A stretch of DNA of 64,000 nt from Aquimarina sp. Aq107 (lineage in GTDB: Bacteria; Bacteroidota; Bacteroidia; Flavobacteriales; Flavobacteriaceae). The stretch covers positions 888,001 to 952,000 of the forward strand of contig NZ_OX030782.1 in assembly GCF_943733665.1 (NCBI RefSeq). Direction: 5' to 3'. Shown one piece after another: positions 44,553-53,277 of this stretch. The notes beneath the pieces were generated by a model that saw only the letters and a list, made by a program, of their open reading frames with translations, was not told the DNA's origin and made no database searches. The translations under genes were made by a program, and so were the position numbers. Each line of letters starts with the position of its first letter. Within the stretch, counting starts at the first letter, position 1.

Positions 44553-45200
44553 ATGAGATTCTCAAAAGTAAATTATTTTTTGTGTGTATTGTTAGGAACG
44601 ATGTTGTTAAGTTGTTCTCCGGAAGATGGAACTGATGGTGTTCCTGGGTTAAGTAATCTTACAATATTAAATGATGAGCCTATCGGAGTAAATTGTGAAA
44701 ATGGAGGGGTTAGAATTGAAAATGGCTTAGACTTAAATTCAAATGCAATTCTTGAAACTAGCGAGGTTTTAACGACAACTTTCTTGTGTGATGGATTTAA
44801 TAGTGATTATCAAGATGAAACAAGGCTAGTTTTATTTAGTAACGGATCTGGTGCGTCTGGAACTAGTTCTGTAGAAGGAAGGAAAATGGGTGAAATAATA
44901 AAATTTGATAAAAGAAATTGGGAAAATGCGTCTTCAATTTATTATGTAGCTTGGATATATTCGGAAAATTCTAATAATAGTTGTTTTGTAGAATTATTTA
45001 ATGAAACGGATGGGGAGGTCATAGCTAATAGTGTTCTTACTAACAATAGTACTAATTATCCTGGAATACTAATGATCTCAGAAAATATAATTTCTTCTAT
45101 TCCTGAAAAAGAAATAGATATATCATTAAGATTGCGTTCAGAAAATGAAGGTACGACTGTGTATATGGGTAGAAAGGCTGAATTAGTTATAAAACGTTAA
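44553..45200 (+). CDS. DUF7151-type lipoprotein, copy 1
   Basis: 215 residues. Lipobox 'LLSC' (C21), then a short Gly-rich start 'SPEDGTDGVPGLSNLTIL' and a DUF7151-like calcium-loop motif 'DLNSNAILETSEVLTTTFLC' (~63-82). The rest is a beta-sandwich-like domain with 'IIKFDKRNWENASSIYYVAW' and 'LRLRSENEG'. It is probably surface-exposed. A paralogue follows 25 bp downstream in the same operon. The function is unknown. The gap before it (288 bp) holds only the E2 terminator and AT-rich DNA. Confidence 0.8.
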   Translation: MRFSKVNYFLCVLLGTMLLSCSPEDGTDGVPGLSNLTILNDEPIGVNCENGGVRIENGLDLNSNAILETSEVLTTTFLCDGFNSDYQDETRLVLFSNGSGASGTSSVEGRKMGEIIKFDKRNWENASSIYYVAWIYSENSNNSCFVELFNETDGEVIANSVLTNNSTNYPGILMISENIISSIPEKEIDISLRLRSENEGTTVYMGRKAELVIKR

Positions 45201-45225
45201 TAACACAAACACTTTTTTGATCACT

Positions 45226-45873
45226 ATGAAAAATATTATAAAATTAAGTTTCTTATTTATATCTGTTTTAATATTAAGTGGTTGCGAACCAGAGGATGGA
45301 GAGAATGGTGTTTCGGGATTAAATTCCTTAACAGTGTTTTCTAAGGAAGATTCTGGCTCAAACTGTCAATATGGAGGTATTAAAATAGAGTTAGGTTTAG
45401 ATGTCAATTCGAATTTTGTTTTAGAAGCAAATGAAATAGAAACAATCAAATTTGTTTGTGGGGGAATTGATGATCCAATTTCAAAAGAAACGAGAATTAT
45501 ACTTCATAATAATAATGGTGGAGCTTCCGGTACTTCTGGTAACTATATAAATACGTATCCAGCCATTATAAAATTTGATAAAAGAAATTGGAGTAAATTA
45601 AGGTCTGTTGTTTATACAGCAAGTATTAAGTCTGACAATAGTAATAATAGTGCAATTGTTGAATTGTATGATGCTACTAATTTTAGAACAATAAGTAATT
45701 CTGTTCTTGCTACAAGAAATACCGAATACGAAAATGTGATTTCTAACAATCTTGTTGAATCATTACCTGAGGAGGAAATAAATATTTATTTAAGATTGAG
45801 GTCGGAAAATAATACAGGAGATAATGTTTGGATATCTAACAAGTCGGAGTTGATTATTAAACAAGATAATTAA
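45226..45873 (+). CDS. DUF7151-type lipoprotein, copy 2
   Basis: 215 residues from the ATG at 45226. A TTG three codons upstream is less likely. Lipobox 'LSGC' (C20), then 'EPEDGENGVSGLNSLTVF', the motif 'DVNSNFVLEANEIETIKFVC' and the same C-terminal domain as copy 1 ('IIKFDKRNW', 'LRLRSENN'). Tandem duplicates of equal length that keep all motifs suggest selection for a pair, such as a heterodimer or variant surface protein. The function is unknown. Confidence 0.8.
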   Translation: MKNIIKLSFLFISVLILSGCEPEDGENGVSGLNSLTVFSKEDSGSNCQYGGIKIELGLDVNSNFVLEANEIETIKFVCGGIDDPISKETRIILHNNNGGASGTSGNYINTYPAIIKFDKRNWSKLRSVVYTASIKSDNSNNSAIVELYDATNFRTISNSVLATRNTEYENVISNNLVESLPEEEINIYLRLRSENNTGDNVWISNKSELIIKQDN

Positions 45874-45901
45874 TGATGAATACAACGTTTTATTTAAAAA
45901 C

Positions 45902-45909
45902 TATATTTG
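45902..45909 (+). promoter_or_regulatory. -7 element for the MBL-fold gene
   Basis: TATATTTG (TAnnTTTG), 39 bases before the ATG at 45949. No clear -33 box. Confidence 0.4.
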
Positions 45910-45948
45910 ATTTATATTGTTTATACTATAATACTAATTTAGAAAAAT

Positions 45949-46890
45949 ATGTTTACAACTGAAGTTAAAAGTGCTCAGGACGAAGATATTTGTATTCTTA
46001 TAAAAGTGGATAACCATCCATTTAATTATATAGTAGATTGCGGAGAAGCAAAAAGTTTAAACGTAAAAGAATGTCAAAATACTAATGCTATTTTTATAAG
46101 CCATACCCATATTGATCATTTCGTAAATTTTGATACAATTCTAAGACATCAAATAGGTATTAAAAGAAAAGTTGTAATTACTGGACCCAAGGGTATCATT
46201 AATCAGGTACAAAATAGAATTAAGAGTTATTGCTGGAATTTAATTGATAAAGATTCTATAATATATGAAGTACGTGAGATTTTTAAAGAAGGAGAGTACA
46301 AGTCGGTAGTCTTGCGCCCTCCTTTATGGAGTAAAGAAGACGAAAAACTAGTAATAAAAAACACAATATTCGAAGAAAAACAATTTGAAGTAGAATATGA
46401 GATTCTCGATCATAAAACTGATACTATTGCATATCTCTTTAAAGCTTATGATAAAATTAAGATTCAATTAAGTGAAGGTTTAAAAGGAGGTAGATGGGTA
46501 CAGGAGTTAAAGCAGGCTTATGAAGTCTCTGATGAAGAGAAAACTATAAAAATTGAAGATAAAGCATATAGATCTAAAGAATTATTTCATTTAATCAATA
46601 TCCAAAAAGGTAAGAAATTAGGAGTTATCTTGGATCATGCTGCTAGCAAAGAAAATCATGTTAAGATAAAGAGAAGATTTACTTTCTGCGATGAAGCTTA
46701 TATAGAATGTTTTTATAAAGATGAAGATTTAACATTCGCAATGAAAAATAATCATAGTTATGCTTCAAAATCAGCAGAGATCATGAAGGCTTGTGAAATA
46801 AAAAATGCGATTCCTGTACACTTTTCACGTAAGTATGATGAAGATGAAATAAAAGAGTTGATAGAGCAATTTAATAGATCAAAAAAATAA
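45949..46890 (+). CDS. MBL-fold metallo-hydrolase, RNase Z-like
   Basis: 313 residues. The metal-binding motif 'SHTHIDHF' (~52-59) is of the HxHxDH type, and a late 'ILDHAAS' and 'PVHFSRKY' supply the further ligands. The layout (sheet, 'IVDCGEA', motif, insertion, 'HFS') is close to RNase Z/ElaC, but the flexible exosite arm of true RNase Z is not evident, so a related phosphodiesterase is equally possible. No signal peptide. It stands alone with its own promoter between the lipoprotein pair and the glycine-zipper gene. Confidence 0.8.
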   Translation: MFTTEVKSAQDEDICILIKVDNHPFNYIVDCGEAKSLNVKECQNTNAIFISHTHIDHFVNFDTILRHQIGIKRKVVITGPKGIINQVQNRIKSYCWNLIDKDSIIYEVREIFKEGEYKSVVLRPPLWSKEDEKLVIKNTIFEEKQFEVEYEILDHKTDTIAYLFKAYDKIKIQLSEGLKGGRWVQELKQAYEVSDEEKTIKIEDKAYRSKELFHLINIQKGKKLGVILDHAASKENHVKIKRRFTFCDEAYIECFYKDEDLTFAMKNNHSYASKSAEIMKACEIKNAIPVHFSRKYDEDEIKELIEQFNRSKK

Positions 46891-47048
46891 GTTTTTTGAG
46901 ATGAGTTTAAGGCCTTAAATAATTCTACTGTCATATCATTATCCTTTTAGAGAATTGTGAATAAAGTGCCTTATGAAGCTTAATTAGCAGAAGAAATTTA
47001 ATATTTCTATATAATTTTATAGTAATAGATATACGTTAAGTCTCTTTT

Positions 47049-47056
47049 TAATTTTG
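47049..47056 (+). promoter_or_regulatory. -7 element for the glycine-zipper gene
   Basis: TAATTTTG (TAnnTTTG), 67 bases before the ATG at 47124. Confidence 0.35.
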
Positions 47057-47123
47057 TAACAAATAAAATCATATGACTACTAATAAGTTGGTATCTAATT
47101 TTAAATATTAAAACGCTATATCT

Positions 47124-47603
47124 ATGACTATTGAGGAAGCATCTAAATTTTTTAAGAACTTGGTTACTGAAACTGACGAAACATCCGAAATAAAGGTGTA
47201 CAAAAAATTCATTAATATTTTGTCTCAGTTGGAGGGTAGAGGTTTATCTCAAGACCAATTACGTGCTATAGAAAGTAAGTTAGATGCATTTGATATAGAT
47301 ATACTAAGAGAAAATAGAAAAAAATACTATAACAAAAAACTTAGTGAGTTTACAAATTATCTAAAAAAAGAATTCTCTTTGATATCCGAAGGTTATTATA
47401 TGACAATAGGTATGAGTTTAGGGATGAGCCTTGGAATGAGCTTAGGGATGACCTTTGGAGTAGTTTTCGGTGGTTCTAATGGATTGATTTATGGAATGAC
47501 TTTTGGAATGGCAATAGGTATGTCTTTGGGATCAGCAATTGGTGCAGCTATGGATGCTAATGCAAAAAAAGAAAACAAAGTATTAAGTGTCAAATGCAAG
47601 TAA
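47124..47603 (+). CDS. Glycine-zipper protein with GMSLG repeats
   Basis: 159 residues. The first ~90 are soluble and helical. Residues ~95-145 are hydrophobic and built of short repeats, three 'GMSLGMSLGMSLG'-like units then 'GMTFGVVFGG', a gap, and 'GMTFGMAIGMSLGSAIGAAM'. Regular Gly every fourth residue (GxxxG) is the mark of glycine-zipper helices that pack tightly in membranes. The DNA repeat is 12 bp long. The Met at nearly every repeat is odd. No signal peptide. A membrane role is likely but otherwise unknown. Confidence 0.75.
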   Translation: MTIEEASKFFKNLVTETDETSEIKVYKKFINILSQLEGRGLSQDQLRAIESKLDAFDIDILRENRKKYYNKKLSEFTNYLKKEFSLISEGYYMTIGMSLGMSLGMSLGMTFGVVFGGSNGLIYGMTFGMAIGMSLGSAIGAAMDANAKKENKVLSVKCK

Positions 47604-47692
47604 AAAAGCGTAAAAAATGTCTTTAGATATTTTTAGAAATACTTTTGAGAAGCCTATTAAACTGCATAACTTCGTAGTAAATATCTATAGGT

Positions 47693-48409
47693 ATGGTCAA
47701 AAAGATAGCTTATATTACAGATGCTCATATAGATGAAGAATATCCTAAAGGCTTAGGTGTAAATGCTCGAAACAATTGGAAGACAATTTTAGATGATATC
47801 GATTCAAAAAATATTAATGAAGTTATTTATGGTGGTGATATAGGAGAGAAATCATCTAATTCATGGTTTTTTAATACTTTACAAAAGTATAAAGTATCCA
47901 TTTCTTTGGGAAATCATGATGATTTTTCTGAAGTGATGGAACACTACAAAAATGATTTCCTATTAGATCCTAATGAGCTTTTTTATTATAGAGAGGATGA
48001 TTTTTTTAGGTTTATTTTTTTAGATTCTAGTACCGATGTAGCTAGTGAAAAACAATTAATATGGTTGGAGTCAGCGTTAATTACTTCAAAAAAAATAGTA
48101 TTATTTATTCACCATCCTGTTTTACCTATTCCTGCTATTATAGATAAAAAATTTTCTTTAAAAGGAAGAGAGAAGATTCAAACTTTATTAGAAAAGATTC
48201 CAAATGAAATTATACTTTTTTCAGGACATTATCATATGGAAGATTATCAAAAGTTTAATAATGTAATACAATATACTACACCAGCAGCATCTTATCAGGT
48301 AGAAAAAGATCCGAATGAGATTATAGTTCATAATAATTCATTTGGATATAGAATTATTGAGTTACATAAAGATCAATTATTTACTGAGGTAATTACCTTT
48401 AGGGTGTAG
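47693..48409 (+). CDS. Calcineurin-like metallophosphoesterase
   Basis: 238 residues. The metal-binding blocks are seen in order: 'ITDAHID', 'VIYGGDIGEKS', 'SLGNHDDF', 'FIHHPVLP' and 'FSGHYHMED'. These are the usual D-x-H, GD, GNHD, H and GHxH motifs. No signal peptide, so it is cytoplasmic. Proteins of this type can be cyclic-nucleotide or other phosphodiesterases, and the substrate is not predictable. Convergent with the glutaredoxin-like gene, with 15 bp between the stops. Confidence 0.9.
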   Translation: MVKKIAYITDAHIDEEYPKGLGVNARNNWKTILDDIDSKNINEVIYGGDIGEKSSNSWFFNTLQKYKVSISLGNHDDFSEVMEHYKNDFLLDPNELFYYREDDFFRFIFLDSSTDVASEKQLIWLESALITSKKIVLFIHHPVLPIPAIIDKKFSLKGREKIQTLLEKIPNEIILFSGHYHMEDYQKFNNVIQYTTPAASYQVEKDPNEIIVHNNSFGYRIIELHKDQLFTEVITFRV

Positions 48410-48424
48410 AATTTTAAGTTCGTT

Positions 48425-49090
48425 TTAAAAAAAACTTGTTCTTTTCCTTGGTTTGGATTTCTTTGTGATCTCTTCAATAAAAAGGTCAAAACTTGTAATG
48501 GGATAGTATAATTTTTTATCTTTTTTGGCAAATGGTAATTCTATGTTTTCTCTGGCATACCCTTTTTCTAACATGTTCCGCCAGAACACAGGGGATAATA
48601 AATTATTTTTACTATCGATATCGATTTCTAAAAACTTTATTTTCTTTTCCTTTAGTTTCTGTATTAAGGTATCACATCGATTACAATTTTGATTAGTGTA
48701 TATAAAGAGTTTGTAGTTTGCTACAGTTTGGGATTGTATTTCTTTTGGTTTTTCTTTTTGCCTTCTGGTATTAATGTTTTCTAATTTATCATTCACAATA
48801 AGATTGTAAGTATAAGAGGATTCTTTATCTGTTAATGGAATCAGTATCAACATTTGTACTTTGCTTTTAGCTGGAACGTTCTTAAGAATAGGACGTTGTG
48901 CTCTTCTGCGGTAACCAATAGGATCTATTTTAAGAAAAACGCTTTTATCCGAGTCAGTGTCATTTTGGACATAGATAACACTACGTTTTTTTTGAACGTC
49001 TTCTACTAAATAAACTAATTCTTTTTGGCAAAAAGCCGTTGTAGTTTTTAATAAAACAAAAAGAAAAGGAAAGTAAGAAAAGATCTTCAA
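48425..49090 (-). CDS. Exported protein with glutaredoxin-like C-terminus
   Basis: 221 residues with a signal peptide ending 'TTTAFCQ'. Residues ~25-105 are a beta-sandwich-like domain. Residues ~125-205 are thioredoxin-like, with 'YKLFIYTNQNCNRCDTLIQK' giving a CxxC (CNRC) in the glutaredoxin position and 'IKFLEIDIDSKN' as the next strand. It is presumably a periplasmic thiol redox protein, but the combination is unfamiliar to me. It ends with a basic tail. Confidence 0.75.
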   Translation of the reverse strand: MKIFSYFPFLFVLLKTTTAFCQKELVYLVEDVQKKRSVIYVQNDTDSDKSVFLKIDPIGYRRRAQRPILKNVPAKSKVQMLILIPLTDKESSYTYNLIVNDKLENINTRRQKEKPKEIQSQTVANYKLFIYTNQNCNRCDTLIQKLKEKKIKFLEIDIDSKNNLLSPVFWRNMLEKGYARENIELPFAKKDKKLYYPITSFDLFIEEITKKSKPRKRTSFF

Positions 49091-49167
49091 AACAAGTTTT
49101 AGTTTTTATAAAGATAAGTAATCTACTTTTTTAAAATTTAAAAAAAGCCCACTCCTAGTAATATAAA

Positions 49168-50334
49168 CTAGCCTCTAAATAAGAAAAAGCGATCTTTCAT
49201 TTTCTCAATTTCAGAATTCTTATTAGTTATGATATAATCAATAGCTTCAGTAGTGAAATGCTGTCCTTTTTCTGTTAAGGAAACGATATCGTCATTAATT
49301 TCGATCATATTATTCTTAAGAGCTAAGTCTAATACAGATTTAGATTTTACTTTTTGCCAATTGATATGCTCATTAAGGTGTTTTACATGTCGCTCAGTTT
49401 CGTCATCTGCATGATTACCAAGATGCAGTAGAAAAGTTAGTAATGAAACTTCGATACGTTGTTGTCTGTGTCGGTAAATAACAGAGAAATATCCTCTATT
49501 TGGAGCAAACAAATATACTATTAGAAACAAAACACCAAGCACACTAGTCATAGAGCCAGAAATAGAAGTGTCCAGTCCGTGAGCAACCCAATATCCAACA
49601 ATGGCAGAAATAACACCAAAAACACAAGCTAGTAGTATCATCTTTTTTAGATCATTGGTTAATAGATATGCAGTAGCTGCCGGTGCTATCATAAAAGCAA
49701 TTACCAAAATGGCTCCAACCGCATCAAAAGCTCCTACTGTTGTTATTGATGCTATAGTCATTAAGCCATAGTGCATTACGATAGGAGACAAGCCTAAGGC
49801 AGCAGCAAGGCCAGCATCAAATGTGCTTACTTTTAATTCTTTGAAAAAAGCAAAAAGTAAACCACAAGTTGTTAAAAGGATAGTTCCGATAATCCACAAA
49901 GATTTAGGGCCGAGATCTATTGCGTTGATAATAAGTCTGTCAAAAGGAGCAAAAGCCAACTCTCCTAGTAACACAGCATCTATATCAAGATGTACATCAT
50001 TGGCATTTTGTGCGATCATTATAACACCGATACTAAATAAAGCAGGAAAGACCAATCCAATAGCAGTATCTTCTTTCACTAAGCCAGTTTTTTGAATAAA
50101 TTCTACTAAAACTACCGTGAGCACTCCGCTTAGGGCAGCTAGTAAAATTAGTAGAGGAGAAGATAGATCATGTGTAATAAAAAAACCAATTACAATTCCT
50201 GGTAAGATAGAATGACTAATTGCATCTGTAATAAGAGCCATTTTCCGTAATACTAAAAATGTACCTGGAATAGCACAAGCAATAGCTACAAGACTAGCAA
50301 TCAATTGTATTTCAATCTGCGCGCTACTCATCAT
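49168..50334 (-). CDS. Metal ABC transporter permease with C-terminal winged-helix-like domain (TroD type)
   Basis: 388 residues. Residues ~1-275 are the usual ABC-3 permease with eight or more membrane helices ('LVLRKMALITDAISHSILPG' is the family signature). Family members end near 280-300. Here ~105 more residues follow, with 'ERHVKHLNEHINWQKVKSKS', 'LDLALKNNMIEINDDIVSLT' and 'EKGQHFTTEAI', which read as a DtxR/MntR-like winged helix with wing. It forms a divergent operon with the neighbouring permease, ATPase and binding protein. The start overlaps the end of the TroC-type gene. Confidence 0.92.
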   Translation of the reverse strand: MMSSAQIEIQLIASLVAIACAIPGTFLVLRKMALITDAISHSILPGIVIGFFITHDLSSPLLILLAALSGVLTVVLVEFIQKTGLVKEDTAIGLVFPALFSIGVIMIAQNANDVHLDIDAVLLGELAFAPFDRLIINAIDLGPKSLWIIGTILLTTCGLLFAFFKELKVSTFDAGLAAALGLSPIVMHYGLMTIASITTVGAFDAVGAILVIAFMIAPAATAYLLTNDLKKMILLACVFGVISAIVGYWVAHGLDTSISGSMTSVLGVLFLIVYLFAPNRGYFSVIYRHRQQRIEVSLLTFLLHLGNHADDETERHVKHLNEHINWQKVKSKSVLDLALKNNMIEINDDIVSLTEKGQHFTTEAIDYIITNKNSEIEKMKDRFFLFRG

Positions 50335-51454
50335 TTACTTGTGTTAGTTGATTGTATAGGTTCGAAGCAGTTTTATATCCAGAGGAGGTTAGAGACCACA
50401 TGTTTCCTTCGATTTTTACATAATCCTTGTCTTCTAATTTTTGTAAGGATCGTTTGGTAAATCCCTGAAAGTTATTAAGTATTTTGATTGCGTGTGGATG
50501 CGAAATGTCTTCGTGATCCCGGGCAATATTATACATAAATGAAAGGGTTTTATGAAGTTGCAGATCGTTTCTGTTTTTTCTGAAACGTATTTCTCTAAAT
50601 AGAAGTCCTCTACCAGGAGAAAATATAAAAGAAACTAATACAAATACTGCTGCGACTAAAACGATCACTGGGCCTGTAGATAGATTATTATGGCTCGCAC
50701 TTATAGCGGTTCCGATAACTCCGGAAAATGCACCAAAAATAGCAGCGAGAATTACCATAATTGATAGACTGTTGGTCCATTGTCTTGCTGCAGCTGCAGG
50801 AGCAAGAATCATAGCGCTCATTAAAACTACGCCGACAGTCTGTAAGCCTAGAACAATTGCAATAACAATAAATGTAGTAATTAGTATATCTAAAAACTTA
50901 ACATTAAAACCTAGAGTTTTGGTATAATCACTATCGAACAATGATATTTTAAGTTCTTTCCAAAATAATAATAAGACAACAAGACAAACTCCAGTTACCA
51001 AGGACATCATCCAGACATCACTTTCTAATAATGTAGCGGCTTGTCCAAAAAGATAATTCTCTAATCCAGCTTGATTAGCATTCGGAAGTTTTTGGATGTA
51101 GGTAAGTAATAACATTCCAAATCCAAAAAATAAAGAAAGAATTAAACCAAGTGCTGTGTCAGATTTAAGGTGTGTTTTTTTAATAATACCTCTTATCCAG
51201 AAACTACCAATTAAACCACTGACTAAGGCACCTAGTAAAAAGGCATTGCTGTTTTTGGCTCCTATAATTAAGAAAGCTATAGCTATTCCTGGTAACGCAG
51301 CATGAGAAATTGCATCACCCAAAAGACTTTGTTTTCTTAATACAGCAAAACTCCCTAACATACCACATATAGCTCCCAAAACAGCAGTTCCTAATGTGAT
51401 TGTACGTAGGGTATAATCAGTAAAGACAAGCTGTATGTATTCTAGGATATCCAT
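50324..51454 (-). CDS. Metal ABC transporter permease with C-terminal winged-helix-like domain (TroC type)
   Basis: 376 residues. The ABC-3 permease part (~1-280) begins 'TLRTITLGTAVLGAICGMLG' and carries 'VLRKQSLLGDAISHAALPG'. The ~90-residue extension has 'HPHAIKILNNFQGFTKRSLQ', 'KLEDKDYVKIEGNMWSLTSS' and 'GYKTASNLYNQL', very like the recognition helix and wing of DtxR-family repressors. The Chlamydia YtgCR protein is a known case of this fusion. It starts 5 bp after the ATPase gene stop. Expected function: Mn2+ (or Fe/Zn) import through the inner membrane. Confidence 0.92.
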   Translation of the reverse strand: MDILEYIQLVFTDYTLRTITLGTAVLGAICGMLGSFAVLRKQSLLGDAISHAALPGIAIAFLIIGAKNSNAFLLGALVSGLIGSFWIRGIIKKTHLKSDTALGLILSLFFGFGMLLLTYIQKLPNANQAGLENYLFGQAATLLESDVWMMSLVTGVCLVVLLLFWKELKISLFDSDYTKTLGFNVKFLDILITTFIVIAIVLGLQTVGVVLMSAMILAPAAAARQWTNSLSIMVILAAIFGAFSGVIGTAISASHNNLSTGPVIVLVAAVFVLVSFIFSPGRGLLFREIRFRKNRNDLQLHKTLSFMYNIARDHEDISHPHAIKILNNFQGFTKRSLQKLEDKDYVKIEGNMWSLTSSGYKTASNLYNQLTQVNDE

Positions 51455-51458
51455 AATG

Positions 51459-52196
51459 CTATTGTTGGACGCTTACTTTATAATTTATACCGTATGTTTT
51501 GGTAAGATTATCATCGTTAAAAATGTCTTTCACAGGTCCTGTTGCAATTTTTTTTACATTCAAAAATGTAACCCAATCAAAATATTCAGGAACTGTTTGT
51601 AAATCATGATGCACTACAATGACTGTTTTTCCAGCTTTTCTAAGTTCTTTCAAGATATTTATAATTGCTTTTTCTGTAGTAGCATCCACTCCTTGAAAAG
51701 GTTCATCCATAAAATAGATAGATGCATTCTGGACCAATGCTCTGGCAAGAAAAATACGTTGTTGCTGTCCACCAGAAAGCTGACTAATTTGTCTAGATTT
51801 AAATGCAAGCATTCCTACCTTTTCTAAAGCTTCGAGCGCTGCTTTTTTTTGTTTTTGCCCAGGTCTTTTGATCCAACCTAAACTCCCATAAGTTCCCATC
51901 ATTACCACATCAAGCGCTGTAGTAGGAAAATCCCAATCCACACTTCCTTTTTGCGGGACATAAGCAACTAAAGACCGCTGTTTTTTATAAGGTTCGTTAT
52001 AGATTTTAATACTTCCTGCAATAGGTTTGATGATATCTAAAATAGACTTAATTAACGTAGATTTCCCGGCACCATTGGGTCCCACAATCGCCATTAAAAC
52101 TCCTTCTGGGATAGCAAGATCAATATCCCATAATACGGGTTTGTAATTGTACGCGACTGTTAAGTCATCTATTTGTACAGCTATCTTTTCTTTCAT
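51459..52196 (-). CDS. Metal ABC transporter ATP-binding protein (TroB type)
   Basis: 245 residues. Walker A '[15 protein letters not shown]' (~38-52), the signature '[15 protein letters not shown]' and Walker B '[13 protein letters not shown]'. '[15 protein letters not shown]' carries the switch His. It powers the TroC/TroD permeases. Its start overlaps the stop of the binding-protein gene (TAATG), so the operon is translationally coupled. Confidence 0.96.
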   Translation of the reverse strand: MKEKIAVQIDDLTVAYNYKPVLWDIDLAIPEGVLMAIVGPNGAGKSTLIKSILDIIKPIAGSIKIYNEPYKKQRSLVAYVPQKGSVDWDFPTTALDVVMMGTYGSLGWIKRPGQKQKKAALEALEKVGMLAFKSRQISQLSGGQQQRIFLARALVQNASIYFMDEPFQGVDATTEKAIINILKELRKAGKTVIVVHHDLQTVPEYFDWVTFLNVKKIATGPVKDIFNDDNLTKTYGINYKVSVQQ

Positions 52197-53113
52197 TATT
52201 TCAATGCATTTACAATGGTGTTTACATTGTATTCAAACATTCCTATATATGTTCCCTCTATAGTTCCAGGGTTTCCTAAAGCATCAGAATATAAAGTACC
52301 GCCAATTATTACTTCATGATCTTTAGATTTCACTGCAGCTTGCAACGCTTCAATAGTACGTTTTGGTACTGACGTTTCAATAAAAATAGCTTTTACTTGG
52401 TTTTCTATAATAAAAGCAGCTAACTTCTGAACATCTTGTACACCAGCTTCGGTGGCAGTAGATAGGCCTTGCAAACCAACCACATTAAAAGCGTATTCTT
52501 TACCAAAATAACTAAAAGCATCGTGAGCAGTTACCAATATTCTTTTGTCCAGAGGTAAGGTTTCGATGGTTGCTTTTATGTTGCTTTCTAAAATATTTAA
52601 TTTTTCTAGATATGCCTTCCCATTAGTCTCAAAAGCTTCAGCGTTTTTAGGGTCTAATTCTTTTAGTTTTTCAATAGTAAATAAAGTTACTTGTTTCCAG
52701 TTATTTACATTAAACCAGATATGGGGGTCATAATTAGAAGCAAAATAATCAGATCCAATAAGAATGCTTTTGTCCAAAACTTCTCCAACAGCAATTGTTT
52801 TTATATTTTGGGTTCCCATTTTCTCAAATACTTCTACTAATTTTCCTTCTAAATGAAGTCCGTTATAAAAAATAACATCGGCATCTACTAATTTTGTGAC
52901 ATCACCTTCACTTGCTTTGTATAGGTGTGGGTCAACACCAGAACCCATTAACCCTTCAACAGTTATTAAATTTCCTCCAATATTTTTTACTAGATCAGTA
53001 ATCATAGTAGTTGTGGTAACTACATTTAATTTTTGATTTACTTTCTTTTCTTCTTTTTTACAAGAAAAGAAGGTAATTGTTAGTGCTAGAAATATTGTGA
53101 TTTTTTTGATCAT
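52196..53113 (-). CDS. Metal ABC transporter substrate-binding lipoprotein (TroA type)
   Basis: 305 residues. Lipobox 'FFSC' (C17). Metal-ligand sites of the cluster A-I family are seen: '[12 protein letters not shown]', '[11 protein letters not shown]', '[14 protein letters not shown]', 'FIETSV' and 'YSDALG'. There is no His-rich loop of the ZnuA kind, which favours Mn2+ or Fe2+ over Zn2+. That is an inference from the sequence, not proof. It is the first gene of the tro operon and divergent from the DtxR/MntR gene, with a 164-bp shared control region. Confidence 0.95.
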   Translation of the reverse strand: MIKKITIFLALTITFFSCKKEEKKVNQKLNVVTTTTMITDLVKNIGGNLITVEGLMGSGVDPHLYKASEGDVTKLVDADVIFYNGLHLEGKLVEVFEKMGTQNIKTIAVGEVLDKSILIGSDYFASNYDPHIWFNVNNWKQVTLFTIEKLKELDPKNAEAFETNGKAYLEKLNILESNIKATIETLPLDKRILVTAHDAFSYFGKEYAFNVVGLQGLSTATEAGVQDVQKLAAFIIENQVKAIFIETSVPKRTIEALQAAVKSKDHEVIIGGTLYSDALGNPGTIEGTYIGMFEYNVNTIVNALK

Positions 53114-53235
53114 TTTAAATTTTAATTCAATGGTGGTGTTCTAATTTTAAGCTAAAACTATATTTAAAAAAGATATCTAAAAAACTTAATAAGAAGAGGC
53201 TATAGTTGAATGCCTTATAATTGTATTAGGTTTAG

Positions 53236-53243
53236 TATTTTTG
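53236..53243 (+). promoter_or_regulatory. -7 element of the DtxR/MntR gene
   Basis: TATTTTTG (TAnnTTTG), 34 bases before the ATG at 53278. TTAGGTTTAG at 53226-53235 directly upstream resembles a DtxR half-site. Confidence 0.4.
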
Positions 53244-53277
53244 TTTAATTATAATAGCAAAACTAAAAAAGTTAGCC

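Noticed and set aside
47400..47540. Short DNA repeats considered as CRISPR or satellite
   Set aside because: The repeats are 12 bp, in frame, directly adjacent without spacers, and code for the glycine zipper.
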